Source of the DNA: Bacillus sp. HNG
GTDB lineage: Bacteria > Bacillota > Bacilli > Bacillales > Bacillaceae_L
Reading direction: 5' to 3'
Length of the DNA stretch: 64,000 nt
Assembly: GCF_003400205.1 (NCBI RefSeq)
Contig: NZ_QUQV01000016.1
Coordinates: forward strand, 1 to 64,000
Positions 9,901 to 18,172 of the stretch are shown here, one piece after another. The position numbers and the translations under genes were made by a program. Numbering within the stretch: position 1 is the first letter of the stretch; each line of letters begins with the position of its first letter. The notes under the pieces were generated by a model that saw only the letters and a list, made by a program, of their open reading frames with translations, made no database searches and was not told the DNA's origin.

Positions 9901-10154
9901 ATAATAAAACGATTGAAGAGTTTGCAAATACTTGGTTTGTAGAAGAAAACGAGCTACATTTATCCGCAATTCAATATGTAATAGGAACAGACCCTATTCC
10001 GAATATCGGAGGAATCATTAACAGCAAGCAATTTGATAAGTATAAATCCGTACATCCAGATGCAAAACCACTAAAATACGGACCAGAGATGAAGCGTCAG
10101 TGGAGATGGACATTAGATGAATTCATAGTACCTTTGGGTGACGAGTTGAGATAA
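6999..10154 (+). CDS. hsdR: Type I restriction endonuclease subunit HsdR
   Basis: 1,051 aa, full length. The N-terminal nuclease has the PD-(D/E)xK signature: D near 144 (RFDVTLL) and the pair in QIELKQ near 158-160. The helicase motor follows with Walker A ATGSGKT near 297 and motif II DECHRA near 421, then GFTGTP and the late helicase motif around QAFSRTNRTYPG. It translocates DNA using ATP and cuts unmethylated DNA as part of R2M2S. It starts 22 bp after hsdS with ribosome-binding site GGGAGGGAG and is followed by a terminator. Confidence 0.95.
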   Translation: MTKISHNDEAEVERRLIEVLGEGYNQWNYRPDLKSEEDLWNNLRQKITQNNLSEIGEHPITDKEFDNIKTELLLKTQTPFEAARWLKGENGIARITIERENVSLGSMSLVLYSNQDIGGGISTYEVVHQIAKQKSNVDGRDSRFDVTLLINGLPIVQIELKQVSAKDGVFQAFNQIKKYAEEGMFRNNIFSTLQLFVISNEQTTRYFANAMPKDMHRKFIFSWRTTDNRKVENLYEFVKQVLNIPDAHRLIAHYTIVSEDQDNKALMVLKPYQIHAIEALFTSAMKHESGYVWHATGSGKTLTSFVSTKLLARKSGIDRTIMLIDRKDLDNQTTTEFTKFASEFNTGISSGNAKSNSLIVGTGSAMELSDTLLSDTNSNTVIITTRQKLESALRYAQKLEEQKGTQRFKKLLGQHIVFIVDECHRALSAEGMEVIKGFFPNSTWFGFTGTPIFDVNKKQAKGRLARTTHDQYGEVLHTYTIKNALDDGAVLGFQVEHEDTIEPTSLKNYIFNLLRQNEKYATFSDDEINNLIDQMDGMEKESYLEPSSYESDEHIQKVIHKIFRPDNAYTKFDFQNGRPQKSAILTTSSIDMAKRYYQAIKEMTKDPEWLTKEFAGQPIRTGRTIEDPDFPRIAITYSIQENEGNSKQIQDEMKDIIKNYNDYYHTAWSIEDIDRYNGDINNRLARKRAEFKEFGKQIDLVIVVDRLLTGFDAPTIQTLFVDRNLSYANLIQAFSRTNRTYPGKTKGLIVTFRKPFTMEQNVKDATKLYSHAQEETNLVYPTYDESKKRFKKAHKKLTKLVPNPIDINEHSPLETRIEFVKAFQELNNAYEALVTYDNYNDDMEKSKVLEEQVKTLEEYIGVYNTVKGSLVEVRPDETVPDFTDIEFYGENTIKIYDIDSTYIDRLLETYSANNQNIRDEIEQALQKLKKSEIVKDVYRAILNAIDTKEVEIEDDILVVKRRFFTGFYNKTIEEFANTWFVEENELHLSAIQYVIGTDPIPNIGGIINSKQFDKYKSVHPDAKPLKYGPEMKRQWRWTLDEFIVPLGDELR

Positions 10155-10160
10155 AATAGT

Positions 10161-10194
10161 TAAAGGTCAACTTCGAAACTGTAGTTGACCTTTA
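10161..10194. terminator. Terminator after hsdR
   Basis: Perfect 12-bp arms TAAAGGTCAACT / AGTTGACCTTTA separated by 10 bases, only 6 bp after the hsdR stop and in front of the convergent gene at 10230-10997. It could act in both directions. Confidence 0.75.
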
Positions 10195-10229
10195 CTGTAT
10201 CTGAAAAAGCTTAATATTTTCTCACCTAT

Positions 10230-10997
10230 TTACTCGAAATATTTGATATTTGAATCATTCACTTCCGTAATATTAGCCAAATACTTTGGAGTTTCTATGG
10301 TATAGTAATGGAAATTTGTATCGGCTATATTTTGTAATGTAATGTTTAGATCTATTGAACATCTTTTAGGACGATTATCAAAGAAATTCTTTTTTGGGAA
10401 AACTAACTTTACAGGTAATTTAAAATTGGTTTCTATATATCTCTTCCACATTTCTACATTCTTATCGTAATCTTTAATATATATCCAAATTTCATCTAAA
10501 GAATTTATTAAATCGAGGAAATACGGGTCTAAACAACCGTTTGGGAGTTTAATAATAGTAAGATATCTCCAGTAGATTAGGTTTTTTATAATATTGCTAA
10601 TCTTTTTTTTGCTTATATTTTTATTTTCAAGAGATGACGCAAGCCAACAGATATTATCATATCTCCATAACTGTTCCTCTGAACCCTCCTCCTTATAGAA
10701 CGATTCCCATCCCTTCCAACCTTTTGAAGATGAGAATTTACTTATTTCATTCCATAAATAAGTCTCGACTTCGGTCGGATCAGGAACCTCTGCAACTACA
10801 ACAGGCACAGATATTTTGTTCAAATACAAAGCCAAGTCAATAATGTATTTCGATAAACTAACCTCAGGATAAGGAGACCATAAACCAATAGATTTATAAT
10901 GGGCATTGATTGTATAGTGTCCCAAAATGGACTTCATTCTATCTTCGGCTTCTTCTTTTTTCATTTCATATACTTCTTTTTCAATATTTTGGTGCAT
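10230..10997 (-). CDS. Hypothetical protein (255 aa)
   Basis: Minus-strand ATG at 10997 with a consensus AGGAGG 8 bases upstream. The protein is soluble and mixed alpha/beta, with the hydrophobic strand KISVPVVVAEVPDP near residue 70 and a tryptophan-rich stretch near 85-115 (LWNEISKF, GWKGWES). I do not recognise the family. It is convergent with hsdR and shares its terminator; being next to a restriction locus could hint at defence, but nothing in the sequence shows it. Confidence 0.55.
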   Translation of the reverse strand: MHQNIEKEVYEMKKEEAEDRMKSILGHYTINAHYKSIGLWSPYPEVSLSKYIIDLALYLNKISVPVVVAEVPDPTEVETYLWNEISKFSSSKGWKGWESFYKEEGSEEQLWRYDNICWLASSLENKNISKKKISNIIKNLIYWRYLTIIKLPNGCLDPYFLDLINSLDEIWIYIKDYDKNVEMWKRYIETNFKLPVKLVFPKKNFFDNRPKRCSIDLNITLQNIADTNFHYYTIETPKYLANITEVNDSNIKYFE

Positions 10998-11058
10998 TTC
11001 GTATTCCTCCTAATATATAATACGGATGATTTTGTAGAGCCTTATTTAAATAAAAAAA

Positions 11059-11095
11059 CCTAAACAAATAAACCTCTAATAGGCCTCTGTTTAGG
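11059..11095. terminator. Stem-loop upstream of 10230-10997, possible terminator
   Basis: CCTAAACA pairs with TGTTTAGG across a 21-base loop that itself contains CCTCTAATAGGCCTC. An A run precedes the left arm, so on the minus strand the stem is followed by a T run. It would stop transcription coming from the Replic_Relax gene at 11243-12541. Confidence 0.5.
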
Positions 11096-11242
11096 GGTGT
11101 CCCTCTGAATATGATGTTGAGTAGTACTATGCCGGTTACCAAAAGTAAGGTGTTGTATAATATTTTCCCTAATGTTTAGAGTAATTAAAAAACAATAAGT
11201 TATTTCCACAATAGTATTTTACTTTACACTCATTGAATTGAA

Positions 11243-12541
11243 TTAAAATAGTGAAAAGTCTAATGGATTTACTTCTTTGAGCTTAATTCTAGCTGTTCGA
11301 AGCTTATTATCGATTTGAGCCAATTCATCCTTGAATTCAAGTGGAAAGTCTAAACTTGCAATATTGTCTAGAATTACAGGTTTCTGATGCGTGAAAAATA
11401 GAACCTTTTCGATCCCTGTGAAAGTTAGCTGCTCTACTTCTTTTTTCTCTTTGGCATTCTGAAGCCGAGATTTTATGAATTCGAGATAGGTTAGATATAC
11501 TTTTGATTCATATTCGTTTGAAATAGTAGCGAACATTACTTTATAATCAATGTCACTGTATCCAATTCCATAAACCATTTTATTCGTCTTTGTATCGTGA
11601 TACACATTAGCATATGGAAAATTTAGATTTTCCTTTAGAATCTTAGTAATGAAGTCTCGTGCCTCTTTATCAACCTTTTCTCTTTTTACCTCGAAGGTTA
11701 ACGTTTCTTTCACTTTGTCCATGCTGGTTAAAATGAGATTAACTTTATCTAAATAAGGTTTCATCTCGTTAATAAATGCTGTTAGGATCGTACCCCAACG
11801 TCTCTTTATTCCGTGGTCCCTACGTTTTTCCTCTACTACGAAGATAATGCCGCAGGGAATAGGGATATCGTTTTCTTCCATTATTCTAAAGGCTTCACAG
11901 TAAGTTTTAAATTTCTCCCTGAGATGCAACCCATTTTCTGTTCCTCTGTCAATTTCAATCGCGAACGTTTTGTCAGTATCCATGATAGAAATCTCTGCAT
12001 CTGGTCGATAACGCTTGATATTACCATTTATATTAAATTTGTGTGAAGCATACAGGTTAAGTCGACGATCAATTACATAGCCTGTATCACGGGGGATTTC
12101 AATAAAAAAATCAATTAGCGCTAAATGATGTGCAACTTGCTTTAGCGGTGGTACAAAAACCTCATATGGGATATCCCCAAAGGTTTTTTCTGAACCTGGT
12201 ATATCTTTTAAGTCTTCTGAGTAAATAGAGTAATATTCAATCCAACCATTCCCTTTTTGACCTTCCTCAACATTAAACAAATGTAATGTCAATTCGTAGC
12301 CTTTCTGGGATAGATAATAGATTGAGCCCCTAGAGATATTCTCTTGAAGTTTTACAGACAGAACTAACCCCTGATTTTTTAGCTTCCGCAAGACATTATA
12401 AACTGATTTCTCTTCAGAAAGGGTAGGATTCAAGTAGACCATATTAGCAATCTGGTCTCCCCTCATGCCCCTGTAAAAATATAATTTTTCTAAAATTGTT
12501 TCCATATGGAATGTAAGATGTAAGTCAAAGTAATTCGACAC
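11243..12541 (-). CDS. Replic_Relax family protein (432 aa)
   Basis: An N-terminal winged-helix region (residues 10-90: RGMRGDQIANMVY, LRKLKNQGLV) is followed by a domain with the blocks RYRPDAEISIMD and FAIEIDRGTE near 175-200. These two blocks are characteristic of the Replic_Relax family (PF13814), whose C-terminal fold resembles PD-(D/E)xK nucleases and which is found on plasmids and conjugative elements near relaxases or FtsK-type ATPases. The role is presumed to be DNA processing in plasmid replication or transfer. A shorter relative lies at 33171-33866. No partner gene is adjacent here. Confidence 0.7.
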   Translation of the reverse strand: MSNYFDLHLTFHMETILEKLYFYRGMRGDQIANMVYLNPTLSEEKSVYNVLRKLKNQGLVLSVKLQENISRGSIYYLSQKGYELTLHLFNVEEGQKGNGWIEYYSIYSEDLKDIPGSEKTFGDIPYEVFVPPLKQVAHHLALIDFFIEIPRDTGYVIDRRLNLYASHKFNINGNIKRYRPDAEISIMDTDKTFAIEIDRGTENGLHLREKFKTYCEAFRIMEENDIPIPCGIIFVVEEKRRDHGIKRRWGTILTAFINEMKPYLDKVNLILTSMDKVKETLTFEVKREKVDKEARDFITKILKENLNFPYANVYHDTKTNKMVYGIGYSDIDYKVMFATISNEYESKVYLTYLEFIKSRLQNAKEKKEVEQLTFTGIEKVLFFTHQKPVILDNIASLDFPLEFKDELAQIDNKLRTARIKLKEVNPLDFSLF

Positions 12542-12937
12542 TATATTTTCCTCCCTTTTTTAGTCGATTTTAGGACAATACTTTCTGACTTTTCCTAGCT
12601 CTATATACAACTACCTTTAAAGCACGCGATTTCAGCGAAAACGAATTAGTAATTAGTTTGGTAACGACGTTACTGAGTAATCAAATAAGTAATTCTTGTT
12701 TATTAAATGATTACTAGCAACAGGTGAAAGAAAAGTTTTCAATTTCGCTACCAGTTCGATGACTTCGCCTATTACATTACTCGTAGCTACTTTTCTTCCC
12801 ACACACTGAACACTGAAATGTATAGCCATTTAACATTGAATTCTTTTTCATGAATTACCACCTTTTTATTTAGTTAAAATTTGTTTGTAAAATACTTTAG
12901 TGATTTGATTTATTTCACCCCAAAAATTAGAAAATAA

Positions 12938-12991
12938 AAAAACCGCTCAACAAATATGCCTACAAATATAGGTATATCGTTTAGCGGTTTT
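12938..12991. terminator. Terminator-like double hairpin
   Basis: Outer arms AAAACCGCT / AGCGGTTTT enclose a second stem, TATGCCTA / TAGGTATA. A and T runs flank both sides, so it could terminate transcription from either direction. Confidence 0.6.
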
Positions 12992-13178
12992 CGCTCTAAT
13001 TATTAAATTAATCTATTAATTATACTATCTTTGATATTCAATACTGTCAACAAGCAAGTATCAAAAAGATGGCTTTATTTGAAATATCCCACATACCTAT
13101 CGATATATTATAATAGAATACCAATGCCCGGTTATATATGAATCTGTATCAATTGGGCATTTTCTTAAAACACAGATT

Positions 13179-13198
13179 TCAAACAAACGTTTGTTTGA
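13179..13198. promoter_or_regulatory. 20-bp perfect palindrome, operator candidate
   Basis: TCAAACAAACGTTTGTTTGA is fully self-complementary. Its size and alternating arms are typical of TetR-family operators. No TetR-type gene is present next to it in the window. Confidence 0.45.
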
Positions 13199-13236
13199 CA
13201 TTTCAACCTAATAATATTACGAAGTTATTAATTTAA

Positions 13237-13252
13237 TCAATCGTTTGATTGA
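13237..13252. promoter_or_regulatory. Second inverted repeat, related spacing
   Basis: TCAATC-GTTT-GATTGA, 39 bp after the 20-bp palindrome, with the same TCAA...TTGA flanks. It could be a second, weaker operator half-site pair. Confidence 0.35.
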
Positions 13253-13611
13253 ACTAATTTGTGAGGAAAAAAGGGCTCGCGTGTTAGACTGTTCTACTAT
13301 TCATTTCATAGTCTAATATAGTTTGGACAGATTCTACGTGTGCATCTAGCATTTTATATTACTTTGAGGACTCCACTAAATTATCCATGTAAACTGTTAC
13401 CGTCTGGGAATATTATTTATAGAATCTGAGATAAATAATTTGAAGATAAACCCCGCGTTAACGGTATTGCTTGTTGGATATACCCGGGTTATAAAAATTA
13501 GAACTTATAATAATATGTTTAAATAAATACATATATAAGGTTCATTTTTATACATAATTCAATATTTCAACAAAATTTATTCAATATGGAAAGGCTAGTT
13601 GTATTTATAAT

Positions 13612-14250
13612 CTATTCCATCCAATGCTTTGGTCGTGGAGAGGATATCATTGAAAAGTTTCCGTTGACTAATATTACATACTGACCATATCCATCTTCAT
13701 CAACATACCATGCCATTTTTGAAGCTAATGGAAGTGAAGCATTATGATTATGTACTGGATAAGGTGACTTATAAACGTTTTTTGCCCAACCTTGTGTTAG
13801 TGCTCCTTCATTAACAACCATAAATCTTTGTTTTGATTTATTGATAATCCAGCAACCCCATTCTTCTTTTGGATCTATGTACCATATTGCATCATTCCGA
13901 TTGGATAGATAATCCGGGATAGATGGATAGGTCGATTTACTTTCATCAAATTTTACTCCCATTATTTCGAAGAATGTTGATTCATCACAACACTCCGATT
14001 CGAATTCATCTTCATGTAGACTAGTATTTCTTAAATCAGTATTTGCTGGTAGGGAATAATTCACAAAAACATCTTTTTGCTCTTTGTAAATCACATCTCC
14101 ACATCTAAAGATAAGTGTAGGATTATCAGGATTTATGTTATTATGTATGCCACATTGTTCAGACAATGGATCGAATAGTTCACAATTGTTTCTGCAGGTG
14201 GGAATGCTGTTTTTATTTTTTGTATTATCAATCGCTAGTCTTAAAGCCAT
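13612..14250 (-). CDS. Hypothetical protein with Cys-rich N-terminus (212 aa)
   Basis: The N-terminal 55 residues contain cysteines spaced CRNNC...QCGIH...FRCGD, which could bind a metal. The C-terminal half (about 110-212) is rich in aromatic residues and glycine (AIWYIDPKEEWGCW, MAWYVDEDGYGQYV). No signal peptide or membrane helix. Family unknown. It follows a large membrane protein gene by 43 bp on the same strand, so the two are probably co-transcribed. Confidence 0.55.
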   Translation of the reverse strand: MALRLAIDNTKNKNSIPTCRNNCELFDPLSEQCGIHNNINPDNPTLIFRCGDVIYKEQKDVFVNYSLPANTDLRNTSLHEDEFESECCDESTFFEIMGVKFDESKSTYPSIPDYLSNRNDAIWYIDPKEEWGCWIINKSKQRFMVVNEGALTQGWAKNVYKSPYPVHNHNASLPLASKMAWYVDEDGYGQYVILVNGNFSMISSPRPKHWME

Positions 14251-14293
14251 GTTATCTCACTAATCCTTTCTTCAACTATTAAACACTCGCATT

Positions 14294-15496
14294 CTAAGCA
14301 TATTTTGAATTTTGTTCCCAGATCCTTGACACGACATCTTCATTTCCAATATTAAATAGCTTAATTTCGTTTACTAAACTATCGAATTCCTCTTTTGTCT
14401 GAGCGTTATTTATTTTATTCTTTAGATTTCTTTTTTGTAGAAAGTACAAATCCAATTCATGTTCTACATAATATTGAAAGTGTGCAAATTGCAAATAGGC
14501 TCTAAAATCCCTATCAAACCCACACCTAGCAGGATCAATAAATAATTCAAATTCATCAAATGGTATTTCCTTAAAGGTATGCTTGGTATGGTCAAAATAA
14601 TTGATTTTATCCACCTTTGGATACTCTCTATCTCTGTCAAAAGGAGAGTTATTTAAATCGAGATAAAACTCTCTTTCCTTAGATTGGTAGTTAATTTCGC
14701 CCTTAAGCAACCATTTCTCACCAATAAACTTATCATTTTGATAAGGAAGTTGAGGTCTTGGTACCAATAAATAAATATCTCTTTCATAAGTTACTCCTAG
14801 CAAAAAGAAATAATCACCCATTGTAGGCAATCGGTTTAATCGATTTTTTGCATCCTCAAAGGATATAATATTGTCTTCCTTTACTCCTAAAGGGGCATTC
14901 ATTATTTCTTTTGCTTTATCGTACTGGAATTTTTCATATAATTTTTCACATTCTTTCTCGCGTTGTCGAAGAATCTTGATCTTCTCTTCTTCAACGCCAG
15001 CAGTAATTAAGTAATCTATCACCTTTTTATTCTTCTTAAGGCGTTTTCGCTCCGCATAAGCTTCTGGGTTTTGTTTCTGCTCTTTTTTATCACCCATGAA
15101 TGCTAGTAGTCTCACAATCCCATAGAGAGCCACAAACGGGAAGAAAATAAGGAAGAATGCTATAATAAGTAACCCTTGCCCAATTTTGCTTTGAGATACC
15201 ATCATAACAATTGAAAATACCGCTAATAAGACAAAACCCACTATGATAAGGCAAATATAGAATAAGATAAATGCTACAAAAATACGAAATGCAGTCATGC
15301 TAGGAGAACCCTCATAGATTAATCCCGTTTTATTTAATAATGATACTATCCCTGATGCTTCAAAAATAGGTAGAATGTAGTCCCAAGCTGTTGCTATAAC
15401 AATGGCTAGTGCAATTCCAACTAATCCCCATAAACCTGTTTGTTTTCCTCTGTAATATTGCATCGTAGCATCCGCAAAATGTAATAGTGTATTCAT
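14294..15496 (-). CDS. Hypothetical membrane protein (400 aa)
   Basis: Hydrophobic helices near residues 22-44, 65-100 and 105-130 are followed by a lysine-rich cytoplasmic region of about 270 residues with a coiled-coil-like part (EEEKIKILRQREKECEKLYE). The soluble tail has no recognised catalytic motif. It is likely in one transcription unit with the gene at 13612-14250 and the micro-protein at 15538-15648. Confidence 0.55.
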   Translation of the reverse strand: MNTLLHFADATMQYYRGKQTGLWGLVGIALAIVIATAWDYILPIFEASGIVSLLNKTGLIYEGSPSMTAFRIFVAFILFYICLIIVGFVLLAVFSIVMMVSQSKIGQGLLIIAFFLIFFPFVALYGIVRLLAFMGDKKEQKQNPEAYAERKRLKKNKKVIDYLITAGVEEEKIKILRQREKECEKLYEKFQYDKAKEIMNAPLGVKEDNIISFEDAKNRLNRLPTMGDYFFLLGVTYERDIYLLVPRPQLPYQNDKFIGEKWLLKGEINYQSKEREFYLDLNNSPFDRDREYPKVDKINYFDHTKHTFKEIPFDEFELFIDPARCGFDRDFRAYLQFAHFQYYVEHELDLYFLQKRNLKNKINNAQTKEEFDSLVNEIKLFNIGNEDVVSRIWEQNSKYA

Positions 15497-15537
15497 TTCA
15501 TTGGCTCCTTAATAAATTTTCCCGTTATTACGCTTTT

Positions 15538-15648
15538 TTAGTTCAAAAAAATATGTAACAAACCGGATGCTAAAGCAATAACAGCCATGCAAACACATAC
15601 TTTATCTAGTGTTTCTTTCTGTCTTTCGGTAAGAAATTGAAATAACAT
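15538..15648 (-). CDS. Small membrane protein (36 aa)
   Basis: The start is set at 15648 because AAAGGAGG lies 9 bases upstream; a longer frame from 15732 has no such site. The product MLFQFLTERQKETLDKVCVC is followed by one hydrophobic helix ending HIFLN. Probably a single-pass membrane micro-protein expressed with the membrane protein downstream. Confidence 0.6.
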   Translation of the reverse strand: MLFQFLTERQKETLDKVCVCMAVIALASGLLHIFLN

Positions 15649-15939
15649 ACTAACTTCCTCCTTTCGTAATGTTTCAGAATGTTCTGTATAATTATTGTAA
15701 CAACTTAATTTCCGTTTGTCAATTTTTTCCAATTGATATATAATAGTTTTATATTAACATTCGCTATATTTTAGACATTATTATCTAACCCAAAAATGTT
15801 TAATAAAATGAGGGGGGATCAGGTATTTTATCAAGATGATTGAATGAAATTTTGAAGAACGTATATAAAATAAAGTCTTATTGATAGAAAGAATAAACAG
15901 TGGATAATACCGTTATAATTTTGGAAAGGGATGAAAGAG

Positions 15940-16344
15940 ATGGATTTGGTTAACAAACTACATATAGTAGAGTTAAAACAAAAAATATTAAATATGGTTA
16001 TCTCAATTCAAAGTGAGGATAATAATAGATATGGAAAGAAGCAGATTCTTAAAGATTTAAGTTATCTTATACAAGAACTTGATAACCTTGAAAAAGAACA
16101 GGGAACCCGACCTGTTTATAAAGAAGAGTTAGATAGAACCTTAACACATTCTGGACTTAAGGATGCAAAAGATGAAGAAATGCTTATACTACATAATTTT
16201 ACGGAAGTGGAGAGAGAGGAATTTAATGATCTGAAAAAAGCCCTGACGGAGGCCTTAACAGAACAAGAGGTTAAATTCTATGAGAATAAAATTCATATTT
16301 TCTTAGATGAAGTAGAGAATCGCCAAAAAAGAGTACGACCCTGA
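15940..16344 (+). CDS. Hypothetical helical protein (134 aa)
   Basis: ATG at 15940 is preferred because GGAAAGGG ends 9 bases upstream; the ATG at 15931 abuts that site. The protein is highly charged and predicted alpha-helical throughout (DLKKALTEALTEQEVKFYEN), suggesting a coiled-coil. No family recognised. Confidence 0.5.
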   Translation: MDLVNKLHIVELKQKILNMVISIQSEDNNRYGKKQILKDLSYLIQELDNLEKEQGTRPVYKEELDRTLTHSGLKDAKDEEMLILHNFTEVEREEFNDLKKALTEALTEQEVKFYENKIHIFLDEVENRQKRVRP

Positions 16345-16495
16345 ATTATTCAAAGGTTGGATTTACCTTACAAGAAAAGAAAGCAGAAAACATAAATTAA
16401 AAGAGAAAAAGGGAATTCTAAGTGGATACCCTTTTTAATTGGAGAAGCCCATAGTAGGTTTACTAATAAAAAAACATGCAGAGTGATAGACCTCT

Positions 16496-16564
16496 GTATT
16501 AACATTAACGTTAATATTAACAAAATTATTAACATTAATGAAAATCTATATCTGTTAATGTGAA
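16496..16564. repeat. AT-rich TTAACATTAA repeats
   Basis: Several overlapping TTAACATTAA/TTAACGTTAA units form imperfect dyads. The same unit builds the long palindrome at 1291-1338. Shared terminator or protein-binding function is possible. Confidence 0.35.
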
Positions 16565-16786
16565 ATTGTATCAATAGTAGACGTATATCCACCATCAAAA
16601 GTAAAACCAGCAACTCAAGAGCATCAGAATAACGTAGTAACATTTACACCTATTACCGAATTAGTTAAAGAGGGAGGAGGAATCGTACAAACTCTTGAAG
16701 TAGACAATATTATAAAAACAGGAGATACTGTTCATATAAATCAAGAAACCAATAATATTGAGGCAACTAAAATTTTTACGCCTTAG
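16559..16786 (+). pseudogene. Remnant reading frame (75 codons)
   Basis: Open from a stop at 16556-16558 to TAG at 16784-16786 but with no ATG and no ribosome-binding site. The encoded segment (VVTFTPITELVKEGGG, IIKTGDTVHINQETNNIEAT) reads like real beta-rich protein sequence, so it is probably the C-terminal remnant of a decayed gene. The minus-strand frame over the same bases looks like an artefact. Confidence 0.35.
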
Positions 16787-16833
16787 TCTTACTTGGGATA
16801 AAAAGTATAAAATTGATTGAAGATATTATTTAT

Positions 16834-17294
16834 TTAATTATAGAAGTACAGTAAAAAGGGCCTATAGGTATACCAAACAATCCATCCTTTTTCTTTAACA
16901 TTAATAACAAACATTATTCCGGTGGCTCCTGTACTAGGTAGTAACTTAGGGAATTGTAATTTTACAATCCATGAATAATCAGCGATTTCTTTACCGATAA
17001 ATTTTTAGCCATTTTATAATATGCCTCATCATAATCTACTCCAATCAACGAAGGTAAGGTGGATATTTGTATATAATTCCACGTGTTATATAAATCATCA
17101 GGGTAAGCAATTGGTATTAATTCATTAAGTCTTTCTAAGAATTGCTCTTTACTGTTTAATGATGTTTTTACTATCATTTCAGTTTCAGGGCATTTTGGTT
17201 TTAAATAAGGTAACTCGGTTCTAGCTCTAACATCTAACGGTATTAAAGATAATAGAATAACTATTAAGAGTAATCTTTTCTTCAACATAAACAC
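16834..17294 (-). pseudogene. Secreted hypothetical protein, broken by a one-base frameshift
   Basis: Starts at 17294 with a signal peptide (MFMLKKRLLLIVILLSLIPL) and reads in frame to a stop at 16962 (110 aa). Inserting one A into the AAAAA run of GCTAAAAATTTATC near 17010 joins it to a second open frame giving FIGKEIADYSWIVKLQF and a further 40 residues, ending at 16834, for 153 aa in total. The continuous protein-like sequence on both sides argues for a recent single-base deletion, or a sequencing error. Function unknown. Confidence 0.6.
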
Positions 17295-17511
17295 CTCTTA
17301 TTATCCCTATGTTGTGACTTCTTGTTTATTTTTAGCAAAAAATCAGTTTTATAATATTTGAAAATGACTTTTTTCGTTTAAAGGAACCTTTTATTGAAAT
17401 TTTTTTATAGTTACCGTAAAGATTTACTATGATTAAAAACATATATATCATAAGGAGACATTATTGTCTTGATCACTACCTGGGTCATGTTAGGTGAAAG
17501 GAATGTTACTA

Positions 17512-18099
17512 ATGGATTTTGTTACCTTACATCAATGTTTTAGGGAAGAATCGGTTGATGACCCTATCCTAATAGAGTTCTTGCACAACTGGTTACCTAA
17601 AAAAGTAAAGTATTTAGCAAATGAAGTTGCTGTAGAAATGAATTCAAAGCTTAGAAACGATGATTTTGAAGAAATAACAGGAAAACTGGTTTTAGTAGTC
17701 ATCGAAAAGATACAACTAATAGAACCAGGAATTCCTTTTCGGTCGTGGATTTGCCAAGCGGTAAAGTTGTTAACAAGGAATTTTATACGTAAAAAGAAAG
17801 CAATTTTAGTTGATACTTTAGATAATAATAATCAAATTTCTCTTCAATTAGAAAAGGTTAGAAGAGATTCTTCTTTATCGGAAACTCAATTAGAAAAATT
17901 ATATGCTGCTGTTCAAGGATTACCGAGGAATCAATATCAAGCATTTGTTTTAAAGTATATTGAAGGATACAGTTCTAAAGAAGTGGCTGAAAAGCTTGGC
18001 TGCACAGTTAGTCAAGTGGACCAACGAAATTATAAAGCAAGACAAAAATTACAAACCTTACTTAGTAAATACTTTCCTGAATACAGAGAAATCAAATAG
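17512..18099 (+). CDS. Sigma-70 family RNA polymerase sigma factor
   Basis: About 195 aa. A short region-2-like part (FRSWICQAVKLLTRNFIRKKK) precedes a clear region 4 helix-turn-helix: LPRNQYQAFVLKYIEGYSSK, then EVAEKLGCTVSQVDQRNYKA. This is the layout of small ECF-like sigma factors. ATG at 17512 has GAAAGGA 9 bases upstream, better than GTG 17494. It is followed by a strong hairpin and an XRE-domain gene. Confidence 0.8.
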   Translation: MDFVTLHQCFREESVDDPILIEFLHNWLPKKVKYLANEVAVEMNSKLRNDDFEEITGKLVLVVIEKIQLIEPGIPFRSWICQAVKLLTRNFIRKKKAILVDTLDNNNQISLQLEKVRRDSSLSETQLEKLYAAVQGLPRNQYQAFVLKYIEGYSSKEVAEKLGCTVSQVDQRNYKARQKLQTLLSKYFPEYREIK

Positions 18100-18120
18100 G
18101 ATAAACCATAAAATTAAATA

Positions 18121-18149
18121 GCTCCTATCAAAGTTACTTTGATAGGAGC
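18121..18149. terminator. Strong hairpin between sigma factor and XRE gene
   Basis: Perfect 13-bp stem GCTCCTATCAAAG / CTTTGATAGGAGC with a TTA loop, 21 bp after the sigma-factor stop. No T run follows on the plus strand and the next gene's ribosome-binding site is about 12 bp downstream, so it may be an attenuating or mRNA-stabilising stem rather than a simple terminator. Confidence 0.6.
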
Positions 18150-18172
18150 AAAATATAAATGGAGTGTCTATA

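Larger units (their letters stand above)
12542..13611. other. 1.07-kb gap with operator-like palindromes but no gene
   Basis: No reading frame with a credible start was found. The stretch carries a terminator-like stem (12938-12991) and two operator-like palindromes (13179-13198, 13237-13252). It may be a control region left behind after loss of a gene. Confidence 0.5.

Noticed and set aside
1878-10154. BREX or DISARM interpretation of the methyltransferase cluster
   Set aside because: No PglZ, BrxL, BrxC or DrmA/B-like genes; hsdM, hsdS and hsdR are typical type I subunits.
16368-16643. 91-codon leucine-rich minus-strand ORF
   Set aside because: Its composition comes from translating AT-rich repeats; the plus strand has more protein-like sequence.
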